From Euwallacea fornicatus (Eukaryota > Arthropoda > Insecta > Coleoptera > Curculionidae), in the NCBI RefSeq assembly GCF_040115645.1, contig NC_089547.1, positions 5,518,001 through 5,582,000 on the forward strand: 64,000 nt of DNA. The letters are read 5' to 3'. The notes under the pieces are model-generated. The model saw only the letters and a list, made by a program, of their open reading frames with translations, did no database searches and was not told the origin of the DNA. Positions 9,724-22,077 of the stretch are shown in pieces (the stretch's first letter is position 1; each line of letters opens with the position of its first letter). The translations under genes were made by a program, and so were the position numbers.

Positions 9724-12700
9724 TCACCTCCTAAATCCATTAGCAGGAAATCCAAATCTAAATCCACTTTGCGCCGTGGCGGGCACGGCCACGGGCACCG
9801 GCGCACCGCCCTGCATCAGCGGCGCTATCTGTTGCGGTGCCGTGAACACAAACGCACTCGCGGGCATTCCATTGGGGGGCACTATCGTCTGGAGCACTGG
9901 CCCGGGAGGGTTCGGCAACATCGCGCCCGGAATGAGGGGCGGCGGTGGCGGCAGTATTTGAGGAGGCGCCATCGACGCCCCCGTTTGGTTCGGTAACGTG
10001 GAGTATGGGGGTGGTAAATGACTATTCAAGATGTCCGGCAAACGATTGTTCGAATCGTTCTGGGGTTGAACGGCACCATTGCCGGCTTGGGTACTGCTGT
10101 CGTTGGTCGTTCTCGTCTGAGGGTGGTTCCTGCGGTTCTGTCTGCGTTCTCTCCGCTCCCTTCTGCGCTGCTCGCGAATGTTTTGAGATTGGGGTTGAAC
10201 TTGAGGGAGAATATCGTCGGTTTGGGCCTCGGTGCTGGTGAACGTTCTGGTACGCACGATGGACGTTTGAGGCGGGTTGTTGATCTGAGCCGTGGTGGTG
10301 ATCAAACGTCCAGCTTGGTGAGGAGGTACTTCAGTAGCGAAAACACTTTGAACACTAACGACACTCTTCACCGCGTTGGTGATGGGCGTTGGAGCGATTG
10401 GGGCCAATAGACTCGCCCCAGATTGGTCCGCGAGCACGCCACACGAGCCCCTAGCGCTCCCAATTGAGTTAGCAGGATTGACATTGTGCACGGTCACCCC
10501 GTGCGAACCACCGTCAATATTGATTTGCTGGGCATTGTTTCCCATTAGAGGCAGTACCTGGACATTGGACACGCTATTTCCTTGACCGTTATTCGTCAGA
10601 GTATTAAGACAATGGATGGTAGGTACGGAACTCACTACATTGACTGGTACTGCCCTATAGAAGTTCACATTTACATTGCTGATATTCCCGTTATTTGGTG
10701 GTACTGATATGTTATTTGTGGCTACTCTAATGCTGTTACTTAACGTAGCGTGAGGTGGTACCGGTTTCACCCTCACGCTTCCGCTACTCGCAGTTACATC
10801 ATACTTGGAAATCAACGCCATGGATTTAGGAACGCTGCTGCTCCGAAAGTGATTGATCAATTGCAAATTGTGTTGGTCTATCTGCGAGTTGGCACCAGTG
10901 CTCACCTGAGGGTTCTGGTGTGGCACATTGTTATTTACGAGGGGATACCTCGTCAACAACTGCTGCGAGGGTTCCGAAACGTTCCGAAAATGCTGCGGAT
11001 ACCCGCCATTCTGCGACCTAGTTAGGGCATTCTGAAAGTTCGCACTGGTACCACCGCAAGGCACCGAGGTGTACCGTGCACGGCTGGACGGCAATCCGAC
11101 GATGTTGGCCGCATTTAGCGACGAATCGACCGATTTCAACCCATTTTCACTAACGCTACTCGTCAATAGCACATTCGGGGTACTGCTCGCACTTCCGGAA
11201 CCACCTTGCATACTCAATTCACCCGAAAACTCCCCAAAGCATGACGTCGCTGACTCCGTCAAGTCGTACTCAGCCGCTGAAAGTGAACTGGCTATCGACG
11301 GCAGCCGAACAAATGCACCAGGCGATGTGCCGTCACGTGAGTGGAAAGGCGGTACCGATTGGCCGTGGGGTTCTTGTCGGTTCAGGTTAATAACATCTGA
11401 ATGTAGGTCTCTTCGTTGGGACTGCGGTGGTGGAACCACCGCGATGCATTGAGGAAAAGTGGAAGATGGTACGCTCTTCTTTGTGTTCGACGGGCTGAAT
11501 GCGGCGTTGTCGGATGCCTCCTCAAGGTCGAGGCTGCACGGTGAGGCCGAGGGCGTGTACGAGCTGGAACCCAGGGAGTACCGTTGAGTGCGTGGCAACG
11601 TCCAGTTTCGTTATTATTTTCGGAGGAAGTGAACGTTGCAATTTGAAATTCAAACATTGACAAGTTTCGCAATGAAACGTAATATCGACGTTACTCGATG
11701 GACTGACGCGATCGTGGATAATGGAGAATGCGAAACGGCAGACAATCAGAGTTTCCATTATCCGGAAGACGTCTTCCGGAGGCCGATATGAATTAGAAAT
11801 TTAAATTCGGACCAGATTTTGCATTTAGCGGCGTGGAAATCGGCGGACTTACCTCCCGCCCTTACCGACGACGACTTACCAAGTTGAATAATTGCTGGAC
11901 TCGTACTCCCAGCTTTTAGTCCCGTTGCAGACGATGCCATAATCGTTGTTGTTCTGATTTTGGTACTCGTAGGGCTGCCACAGCAGGGAACTCAGGGCCT
12001 CTTCGACGTTCTGATGGAAGCTGTTCCGATTCTTCGTCTTTTCCTGATAACAATTGTTGTCCAGGTAGCTCCCGGTGCGGCCGGCGGTTTTGTCCGCGGA
12101 CGTCGCGGACTGTTTTAGGTTGTTATCTAAAAATAAACGGGAAAGGGGGCGATAAGTGCCGACTCCCCGTGGCGCTGCGAACGAAACGAGGAAATTATAT
12201 ATGAATGCAACCACATCCAGAAGAATCGGGCGAGTTAAAACCCACTTGAATATTTCATATATTTAATTAAAAATCCGAGTTTGAAAGACTTAGAGCGAAC
12301 CAGCCCGCTCTCGGACCGGCCAATTAATTTTTCCTCATTTATTAGATAATTAAACTCACCAATGGCGGTTTTTGAGGCACTTAGAGTCGAGTGTTCCAGC
12401 AGATTAACGTTCAGAGTCTTGAAGCTGCTCCGCGGTTCGGGCGCCGCCGCCTTTTTCAGGCAGAGAATTTTCGGAAAACCGTGCTTGAGCAGGTTCTTGT
12501 CCGTTTTCGGTGCCTTCTCCACCTCGATCACGTTGTTTTTGTTCACGTCCTGCATCAGCTTCGCGCTCTCCTCGGACAGTTCGCAAAATCTGGAATTTGC
12601 GCGCGGGTTTAACGCCTCCATCGGACGCGGCGCGGGCAAACCGCCTCTTACTCAATGAACTGGTCCTGCCTCCCGCCGTTGACGAAGGGATTGCCGGGCG

Positions 12701-12800
12701 CCGTCTTACCGGCCACGTACGAGAACCGGCAGGTCTTCCGCTGATGGGACGGTTCCAGGCACCTGCCCTTGTCCCCGTGGGGCGACAGCGGTCCCGCCAT
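9724..12800 (-). CDS. Unrecognised Pro/Asn/Ser-rich protein with PPPY motif, 4 exons
   Basis: I do not recognise this gene. Four minus-strand exons join in phase: 12652-12800, 12360-12589, 11880-12126 and 9724-11563 (822 codons, 821 aa). The ATG at 12800 follows a likely 5'-UTR acceptor (TTGGTTTCAG near 12830). Introns are 62, 233 and 316 nt. The N-terminus is basic and Cys-containing (RKTCRFSYVAGK), exon 2 is charged, and exon 3 has SSLLWQPYEYQNQ, a conserved-looking short motif. The long last exon is low-complexity: rich in Asn, Ser, Val and Pro, with an Arg-rich patch (EQRRRERRERRQNRR), then LPPPYSTLP (a PPxY motif, typical ligand of WW domains such as Nedd4 ligases) and a proline-rich C-terminus. 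No membrane segment or enzyme fold is visible, so a disordered adaptor or regulator is plausible. The terminal TGA at 9724-9726 overlaps a strong donor (AG|GTGAGT), so further 3' exons may exist. Confidence 0.6.
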
Positions 12801-13762
12801 CTATCCTGGTTCCCCTCCCGATCTGAAACCAATCGAGAAAAATTTGCGTTAAACTTTCGGAGCGGCGGCAAGACTCGGGTCGCGATCCAGAATTAATAGG
12901 CAGTGGCGTCCGGGGGTCGAATTTTTGAACCAAAATCACCCCCCGCCCCCCCTCTTTGGTAATAGTGAAATTATCCCAAATTAATTATCTCGGGGAGGGC
13001 AAGTGCGAGCCGACCTGCGAATTTGAACAAAGGGCTTAAAAGGTGCGTGCCCGGTGTAATGGAAAGGGGGTTTCCAGGCAAATCTGGAACGAAATCACCA
13101 CATCGACCAAAAAGCTGCGGCGTTTTATCAGTGAGAACGCTCTATCTCTGAAAATGGCGCTTATTTCAAATGCGGTCCTCGTCCTCACGATTTAGAGGGA
13201 ATAAAATTTGCCGGCCCGTTTCTTTGTTACACGTAACGCCGGACCTGACGGACGAACGGTCCAGTGGCGCTCGCGAGCGTTTTATGTTTGACCTAAACTA
13301 ACTCGGTTGGTCGAGCCCCGCGTTAAAAGACCTTTTAATGGAAACCCTCCCGTACGCGTAACTCCCCGGCCCTACGGGGGCCCAGGTGCGTAATCGGAAC
13401 CGAAAGGGTTTATGGATAAATTATGGATTCGAACCTCCACCTCTATCCAGTGCAGCGATATTAATTGCCAAATGGATTTCTTACTTGTTTTCGTTCTGGC
13501 AAATTAACTCGCCATTGTTGTCTGTTCGTCAGGCAAGTTTAACTCCATTATAACCCCGGTTGATGGAAGAGCGGCGGCATTCTCCTGTACGTCGCATTAT
13601 CGCGAATGTTTTCGCAATGGAAAGACAATGGACCCATTGTTGGCAACTTCCTTTCCGAACACAATGGAAATGTGACATCATAATATTTGTAGCTTGTTGC
13701 CTGCAAGGGGCCCCATTTATTCGCGTCTTGTCGACGAGCAGAGAGAGGAGGGATTCCTTCCT
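12801..13762. other. Noncoding; likely 5' region of the gene at 9.7-12.8 kb
   Basis: Directly right of the start codon the minus strand shows a pyrimidine tract and TTTCAG acceptor near 12828-12838, so a noncoding upstream exon is expected. I could not place it. The rest shows no coding signal. Confidence 0.4.
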
Positions 13763-14906
13763 GTACCGGGTGTCCCGTTCACAGAGGACGCCGCCCGCAT
13801 TTCTAAAAGCGTCGCAGATGAAATTTCCAAAGGCAAAAGGACGGAACTAAATTGACCAAGACAGGAGGCTGGAAATGTGCTTTAAATCCCCAACTCCGCC
13901 GCCAGGTGGCGCGCCTCTCCGAAATACCTCGAGAATGGATCGTGGGATTTAAAGAAGTGGTGGCTCGTTAGAGAGAGCTTAGCCGCTCTATCCGAGGACG
14001 TGTCAAACAATCCATTTTAATCGATGAGAGTGCCCTTAGAGCGCGCTCAATTACGAGGCCTAAAATCTCCCGCAAACATCCGTCCGAGTGATACGTGTTT
14101 GGTACCTCGCTCGGCGAGAACGTAAAGTTCCACTTATGCCCCTGACAACATCAACCGGATATCTCTGTCTCGGCCCTCGCGGCACTGGAGCGACCCTCGG
14201 AGCGAGCGCAAAAAAAATTCGTCGTTTCAAGTCGACGACAGATGGCGCTGCAAGCGGTAGCGTTTTGAAGTTTTTTTTTTTCGTACGCTATTCGTCCCGT
14301 TAATTGCCAGAGATGCGCGTTTCGAGCGAATGTGACGCGTTGCCGGCGACACGCCGAACGTTCGGCAAACGCGACCGTATCGGCACGGACGTACGCGATG
14401 CGGTTCGTTGACGTTTTTGTTTAAGAATTTTGACCGTGGAACGTCCGTCGCGCCGTAGCCACGTGCGCAGCCGCGCGGCGGTCGACGCGACAGCAGGTTC
14501 TGTCTCTGCCGCAGAGATGTGCGCGCGCGCAGGGTCTCGTTCCACGGACCGCGTCCTCCTTTGCCGCCGGTCAATCGGCCCGAAAACGGCCGCTTCGATC
14601 TCCCCCGCAAACAGATACCTGAACAGGTCAAGTCGGCGGACCTTCGGAGAGGACTCAACGTTGACGAAATGAGTAATCCACGAACGGAACCGTGACGCCA
14701 TCGGTACGCCCTTTCGTCGCATTTTCTCACGGTCGTTTGACGCGCACCCGTCCGCCGCGCAAGGTGCGCCACCTGGCGACGGAGCGAGGTACGCGAAAAG
14801 TATTTCATCTCGGCCACTTCTGTTGCGCCGCTTTGCGGTTCGACGCCTTATCTCGAATACTTCGAGAGGTACCGTCCGCGTCCTCTGTTAACGGGACACC
14901 CGGTAC
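13763..14906. mobile_element. Terminal-inverted-repeat element, about 1.14 kb
   Basis: The left end GTACCGGGTGTCCCGTTCAC is matched by the reverse complement of the right end, GTACCGGGTGTCCCGTTAAC, and identity continues through AGAGGACGC. The arms share roughly 29 of 33 bases before they diverge. The interior is GC-rich with open frames of up to 196 codons on the minus strand, but I cannot identify transposase motifs in them, so it is best called a non-autonomous or badly decayed DNA transposon. Similar isolated GGACACCCGGTA ends occur at about 31390. Confidence 0.6.
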
Positions 14907-17900
14907 GTGCGCTTAGGAAAATATTCCGCAATTTCGTTACTTGTGAGGGGGCGAGATCTCGATCTGAAGGGGACAGATCGCCCCCGGCCCCGGAATATTC
15001 TTCTCCTTTTTTTTTTTTATTATTTTTTTCTCTTTTCTTATCTTTATTAAGTTGAACGCAACGAGGTCCTTTCCGGGGCCCCAAGTAATCAGCGGAAATT
15101 TTCTCCAAGTGCGTTTGCTTTATCTTGATGGCTGCGACTTAATCAAGGAGAAGCTGTTTTTGAAGTCGTTTTCTTTTCGAATTTCTCTTCACAATGCCGC
15201 AATCATCAAAACGTAATGTCTTCCGCTCAAATACTGACGTCAATACACAGTAAGACAAAGTGCATGGCGAGATGATATATAATTCAGTCCCTAAAAGGGC
15301 TCGCACGAGCGAAGCCGACATAGGGGTGGATTATTAGATCTGGCATGGAATTGGCGTATAAGGATTCCGGGTGAGATTTCTGGATTAAGTTGTCTATACT
15401 ATTGTACGTTTTGTTTGACGTTGATGCGCAAGTTATGGAAAATTGCAGCGGGGGCTTTTACAAATTTGGCCCCGAATTCTTTGCCGTCCCGTATTGTCAA
15501 TTTCCCCGATAATCCATTGATGTTCGGTACGTTTTTCGATTATCAACTCCCCAGGGACCCCGACGATTTTCCCCGTCGCTTTGGCGTTAATTTTCTCTTT
15601 CCCGGATTTCCATTGTGTCGCAGGGCTATTTTACGATACGCACGAGTCGCTTCGAACTCGCTTCAGATGAGCAATCAAGATTTACTCCCCGAATCTTTCG
15701 AGGACAATTTTACAAAGCTCCCTCCCGGAGCCAAACCCTGACCGCGAGCCCGCACGAATCGGGCCGCGGTCATCTCTTTCGGTTTTTTCGCAAGCGATCC
15801 CGATGGAAGTGTCCCGAACGACGTCTGCGGGACGTCGGGCTTGCGGGACCGATCGCCAGACGGGTCGAAATCGCCAGCGGCCATCCGGAATGGTCCCCAC
15901 ACCGAGCTCGATTCGGAGGAGAGATAACGACCGCGATCGTCGACGTCTCCGACGATCTCGCGGCCTCGGCGGCGAACCCTCCACGCACGCAACTCCGATC
16001 TCCGCTCTCGTTAAGACCCTTCAAGATCCCCCCACGTGGAGGGTATCGTTAAACGGACAAGAGGAGCCCGCCGGTGGAAGAGAGAGAGAAAGATAAAAAC
16101 GAGGACCCATTAAAATGCTGATCAGGTCCGCAATTGACCGAGCAATTTGAATGAAACACATCGAGCTTGTGCGTCACGTGACGGCTTTATTAGCGATGCT
16201 ACACGCAGATGGTTTATGTAGGCCATTACGAAACAAAGCGTTTTTGTGTCGTTTGTCGGTCGCAAGATGGTATCTCCTCCGCGTCGGGGGCATGAGAAAC
16301 GCGACCGCGCGGTTTTCTCGACGAAATGGCGAACGAGGACCCGTTTTAATCGAGCGCCGCACAGTCCATTACGATGGAATTGCGAGGAAATTCCTCCGAA
16401 AATCTAAGCTGCCCCGGTGATTAACCGAAGCCCTCAGTTTCGGCTTACTATCGCAAACTTCGGCAAAGTTTTCGGGTTCGCTCCAGCTTGCCAGCGATAA
16501 TAATTGAAAGCTGATATCGACAATGTATTACCGACGGGGTCTCACCTCCGTTTTGGGAAAAATGTTCGTTCTTGCCGTAATTTGATAAATAACGCGAGTT
16601 CTTTGGAGGGGAACTTTCGCAAGAGCCGTCCCTTAAATAAAATCCTGCCGGAGGAAAGTTATGGAAACTAACATGGCCATTAGTGGGGCTGCCATCGAGG
16701 TTTGATATTTTTGTTCGGTGCCGTTCCGAAGTCGTTTAGATAAGTGCCAGTCGCTGCGAACATTACTTAAATTATACGTCTTGTTATCCGGGAGAAATCG
16801 AAGGTAAAGTTTTCCTGCCGAGTGAAACTGCTTCCCCGGATAAACTTTAAGCATAGATGACAGAAATTCACCCTCCTTATTCACATACTTATCAGATTTT
16901 TTGGGGCGAAGTCCCCCCCGCGCTCGCCGCAGGTGCTCCTTTCACGGAATCCCGTCCATTTCGGTTGATCCCGGGACATTAGAAACCCCACTAATGACAC
17001 AATTGCCGGGGCTCTTATCTAGTGCTCAATCTTAATTGCTGACAGTTTATTTTGGGAAATTCCTGCTTTTTCTCGCTCCGGACGATTCCGGAGCACGATA
17101 AGGTCGGGAGAGGTAGGTAATACCCGGAAAAACGAGGAATGCTTTCGGGACGGTTTCGTTTGCGATTTCCTACGTAAAAAAAAAAGAAAAAAAAACAAAT
17201 GGCCGCCAGAGAGGGGACGTTCACCATATTGTCGAGACGCGGCTCCCCCGGGCGGACCCGTCGGTCCGGAGGGCCGCAAGCGGGTCGCCACCTTCCGAGC
17301 GGGACGCCCTGTACATCGTCGACTTTTTTTTAATTCGCAAACGTCTCGCCGGCATTTATTACCCTCCCCCCCGCGTTACCGCAAGGAAACGTCCAATTTC
17401 CTTGGCGTTCGGTAAAATCCAATTTGTACAAATCCCGTTGCGTTTAAGCTACCTCCGAACCTTTCCTGTATCCATTGACACATCGACGTTTAATTATTCG
17501 GGGCTGCGAGGACACAAATTGGGGCCATTATTCCTGCCCTCCAACCCTAATGAATGCTGTTGTAGTCGGCAAGAAAACGAGATCCGAATTCCGGGAACGT
17601 CCCGAGTGCCTTGACAACACTGCAGGAGCGATCACTATGGGGCTCCAATTAATCACTTCCGGTAATTACTCGAGATGTAAACAAGCCCCGGAGTGTCTCC
17701 TTGTTAGCGGCGAGCGCCGTGATTCGGTTTTAAGGCCCCTCGGCGATTTTTCCTAAGCGCGCTACTGTTACCGGAATTATTTTGGAAAATCCACGTGAAA
17801 TATGCCCATCTCCTCGGCGGCATTAAATATTCAAAACTCATGAAGTTAATGCATCCAAATGTTGGCTTATCGAGGTCAGGTATTTCGTTCTCCAAAGCGG

Positions 17901-19812
17901 GGGTTGAAATGTTAAACATTTCGGCTTTCCCGGGAAAACTCCAACGGGAACTTTTAAATAATTGCAGTTTTAGTTCTAGTTCGGGACGGCGTTTCGCCTT
18001 TAAATAATTGTCCCACCACTTTTGGGGACAGTTGCGAATTTATTTATCCCCGCCACTTAATTTTCCCCGGGGGAATTTGCGCGCGTGAAGTTGGCGGATG
18101 GCAAAAGTTTATGGGGAAATGGCATTTTTCCATTTTCATGCAAAATGTGTATTTCGCCTAATACACCTGCATTTGTCAGATGGGAAATGCCCGCATTGTT
18201 CCGTGCGGCTTCTTTATCGCTCTTCAGCTTATCTCTTACCACTAAATCACGTATAACACCCAAATTCGTGAGAACTTATGGTCGAACCGGCGGATTCTTA
18301 CATGTTTTATGGATAAATTGCGCCGGCGGGATTTGGCAATGTAGAGACTCCGCACTTTCCAAATTCCCTCCTGAGAATTCGGCCCGTGTCGGGCAGGCAA
18401 CGAGTGATCCACCCGTTTTAAGAATCGAGTAACTCGATATCGACATTAGAGCGATCGATCCCCCTAATTTCGCCGATCGGAACTCGCGCCGCGCGGATGG
18501 ACTCGCGAGCGGGGACGACGCCAAAGTGCGTTTGGCTATTCTCCTCCGACGCGTGACTTTGGAAGAGGAGAGAGGACGCGACGTGCACGTTGGCTGCATT
18601 CAGAGCCGACTTCGCCGCTTGGGGCAGCGGGACTCGGCGATCGTCGCGGGGCGGGCAGCGCCGGACGCCGTCGAATGGTCGCGACGCGGCGACGGAAATT
18701 CGTAACTTTAACGGCGACTTTTGTCGTACCGTACGTGGCGAAGCCTCGTTCCACATTTCACGTCGGAACGTTCGACTCGGAAAAATCACCGAAAGTGTCA
18801 AAAATATTGTGTTAGCCGAGCGATAAAAAAATTAATATAGCAACACGTACACTCGCAGAAAACTCTCCTAATGGAAATATCAAATTACATCGTCCTTTCC
18901 ACAAAGGCGCTTTTAACGTCTTTCATTTGAGCCGGTTTGCTCTTTATTATTTTCCCTCCTGCTTTGTTAGAAACAGTTTGCTGTCCTGGGTTAAATAGGT
19001 TAGTAATTTAATTCCCAATGTTTGAGCTGCCGCTCTATTATGCTTTCGCCATAAACATTTTTGTATATTCTTTCGCGAGAGATGAGCTTCTTTAACAAGT
19101 AACGGAGTCCGGGAGCGTGTGGAAGCGTCTCGGGTGGACGATTAGTTGGATAATAGCGGGGGCATTCCGCCTTGGTCGCGGGCGGAGGTGACCGCGCAGA
19201 ACCCGCGAAGTCTCGAATGTCTTCCAAAAACTTCCAGGAAACGCACACGAACGATGACGCAATGGTGGACTTTCGCGCTCCCCTTTGCCGGGACTCCACG
19301 TTCTCCCCCAGATGCGTCGTGCACGTAGACACATTTGATTACGCCGGGGGCCATCGATAGTGCTTGCCCACATTCCAATTTAACCAATATTATCTATTTC
19401 AAAGGCCATCGAAACATGAAATATCGCTCCGGCAAAAGCGTGTGCTAAAAAGTGAGTTTCCAATTTTTAGTCTCTCAAAACCTGTCAAATTTAATTAATT
19501 AATTAATGAATACCGACTGAATAAGCTGTAACGGTTATTGGAGCGTAATTTGTGAAGGGAATTTTAGGAAGGCACGCTATAGATAAACGTTAATTGGATT
19601 GTTCAATTTATAATCGGGTAATGATATCGACGCGGATGACGTTTCGTTAAATCGAGTCGGTGACAAATATTACGATTGTGGCGAAAGCGCGAGATAAATT
19701 TTCGCTGCGAGCTCGTGGTCGGATGGTGACGGCACGGGGACAGGGAACGTTTCACCGGCCAGCCGTTTCGACTCGGTCGTGCACGCTTTCCGGTCCCGCG
19801 TGCGGGCGAAAC

Positions 19813-19866
19813 GTCAAGACGACGCGAAATGTCAATGCGACGCGAAATGTCAAGACGACGCGAAAT
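19813..19866. repeat. 18-bp tandem repeat, 3 copies
   Basis: Three consecutive copies of GTCAAGACGACGCGAAAT; the middle copy has AATGCG in place of AAGACG. Period 18, copies at 19813, 19831 and 19849. Confidence 0.85.
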
Positions 19867-22056
19867 CCACGACAAAATGGCGAAGGCGGCGTGCGGTCCG
19901 CCGAATTCGACGCTCCCGCTCGAATTCGGTATATTAGCAAATATTAGCGCAATTTCCTATGTTGTCGCACACTGCCGCAAGCTAAAACACCAGCAGTCGT
20001 TCGCTTTTGCATATGTGCTAACGATTTGACAATAATTAGTTGAACAGATCCCCTGGTATATTGATTTACGGTAACGATTGGAGCTCTGTAAACAAACTAT
20101 TTCAGTTTGAATTAATGGCGCCGGGACCGAAACAATGGCGGTCAGCTTATATTTATGACCGAGCCGGCTCCAAATTCCGGCCAATTTTCATACAAGAGTT
20201 AGCAAATTATGAATTGTATGTGCGTGTTCCGGGTTTATTCGTTTGTCATATAATATATTCGCCGCGTTAATTATAATACCTCATGCAACTCCATAGAGAC
20301 GTCGAGAGGTCCTTAGGCTAATTCAATGTTAGCATCAGCAAGAAGTTGTTGCTTTTAAGCTAATTAGAGATTATATGTTACACCTAACAGGGTCTTGAAC
20401 TTCGCCTGTCAAGATCGATAGTTCAGGTATCAAACCGTGTATCCATTGTAACCGCTAAAGTGCATTAATTAAGGAATTCTATCCGTGTTCCTCATCCCGT
20501 TATTTAATACCTTTAAAGTGTTCAGTGGCGGTGTAATAAGTCCGAAAAAATTGGGCATAAAAGTGCTGCTTTCAGCAAAACGCCATCAAATTTTACAAGA
20601 AAAACGCTCGCCGTAATCCTGTAATAAAGCCCGTGTAAGCACTACCTTTTACCTTTATTAAGTTATTTGTCTTTCGGGGGGGGGGGGTGCCCTCCGTGTT
20701 CCGCCGCGTTCGGCCCTCCGAGGCATAAAATATTCACGGCGACCCAATAAAAAGGTATGGGAAGGTCTGATTCGGGTTAAGTGCTAAATAATGGAACATG
20801 AGAATGGAGACGGTGGAATATTTTTTGCTTAAAACTCCCAACCTACATCGACCTGAATTAAGAGCAATAGCGCGGCGGGGGGGCGCCCCCTCCGATTTAA
20901 AAGACCTTACGGGTGGTAGGGCGACGTGTCGGGCTGTAAAATAATGGCCGGTTTTTGTCCTGTTATTTTGGCGTTTCAATTGTTGCTCTGTCCGGATTAG
21001 CGTTCACACAGGATATTAACCGAGAGCTATTAAAACCAGCTTAGCCGTAGCTCGTTTGTAACTTGACTTGCTAATGCCCTTAATTTGTAACCTTTTTGTA
21101 AACTTGCCCCGCGTATGGAAATAATATATTCGAATTTTATGCACCTGGCTGCAAGTCCATTAAACTTTCGCAATTTATTACAACACGAGATCCCATAGTT
21201 TTCCAGAGATATCGGGGAGGGGAATTTAAACAAAAACTTTTCAATTTGCATCGCTCCTGGATGTATCCCCTTTCCACCGGATTATAATTGAGTAATTTCC
21301 ATGAAAATGGGGGACAAGCAAACATCAGTTCGTTGTCTCTCACAGGGAGGTTAAATCCCATTCGATGCCCTCGGGAATGATGAGGTATAGGTATGAAATT
21401 TGTACGAGTCAAGTCGTAAATTATACATGCGGTCCCCTGCATCTGGAACGGAAAGAGGGCGAGGGAGAGACGGAAGGGGTGAGACGGACCGGGAATATTT
21501 TTCTCAGGAATTTCCACGGCCAAAGATACAGCTCGCCTCGACCACCGTGTGGCACACCTTGAAGGGAAATTCGAACTAATCGCGTGTACTTGACAAATTC
21601 GTCCTTCTGCTTTACACCAGACGTAATAAATCGCTTTGAAAAGCTTACGGGAGTCAAAGGTGATGTGGCTTCCCTCGACAGTATGATCTATTACTCACTG
21701 ACAATGATAAATACCGGCTCTTAATTTGTGCTAAAATTCACTTATCCGAGCAGAAAATTCAACAGGCTGAAACAGTGCTCCGGGGGTCAGATATGATCTC
21801 ATCAAGAAATCGCCCTGACTAATGATCGAGGATTAAATTCGTCATCTCGTCAGTAGACGATCGTTCGCGGAACGTCGGAAGGCCGAGAGGCACGTGACGA
21901 CGTCGCTCGGGGTCGATCGGCGGAGGGAGTCCGTGACGGCGGCACCATGGGAGATCCGACAAATGCCCATCGCCACGTTGCCGCCACGCTACCATTCTCG
22001 TCCGGGCTGACTCGCCGCGAGTGACTACGTCACCCGAGGCGAATGTTCACATTTGA

Positions 22057-22077
22057 AAAAAAAAAAAAAAAAAAAAA
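22057..22077. repeat. Poly-A run
   Basis: About 21 consecutive A. It could be the tail scar of a retroposed sequence reading on the plus strand, but I see no recognisable element to its left. Confidence 0.7.

Noticed and set aside
14227..14817. 196-codon minus-strand open frame inside the inverted-repeat element
   Set aside because: I could not find transposase blocks; two other frames are equally open, so base composition explains it.
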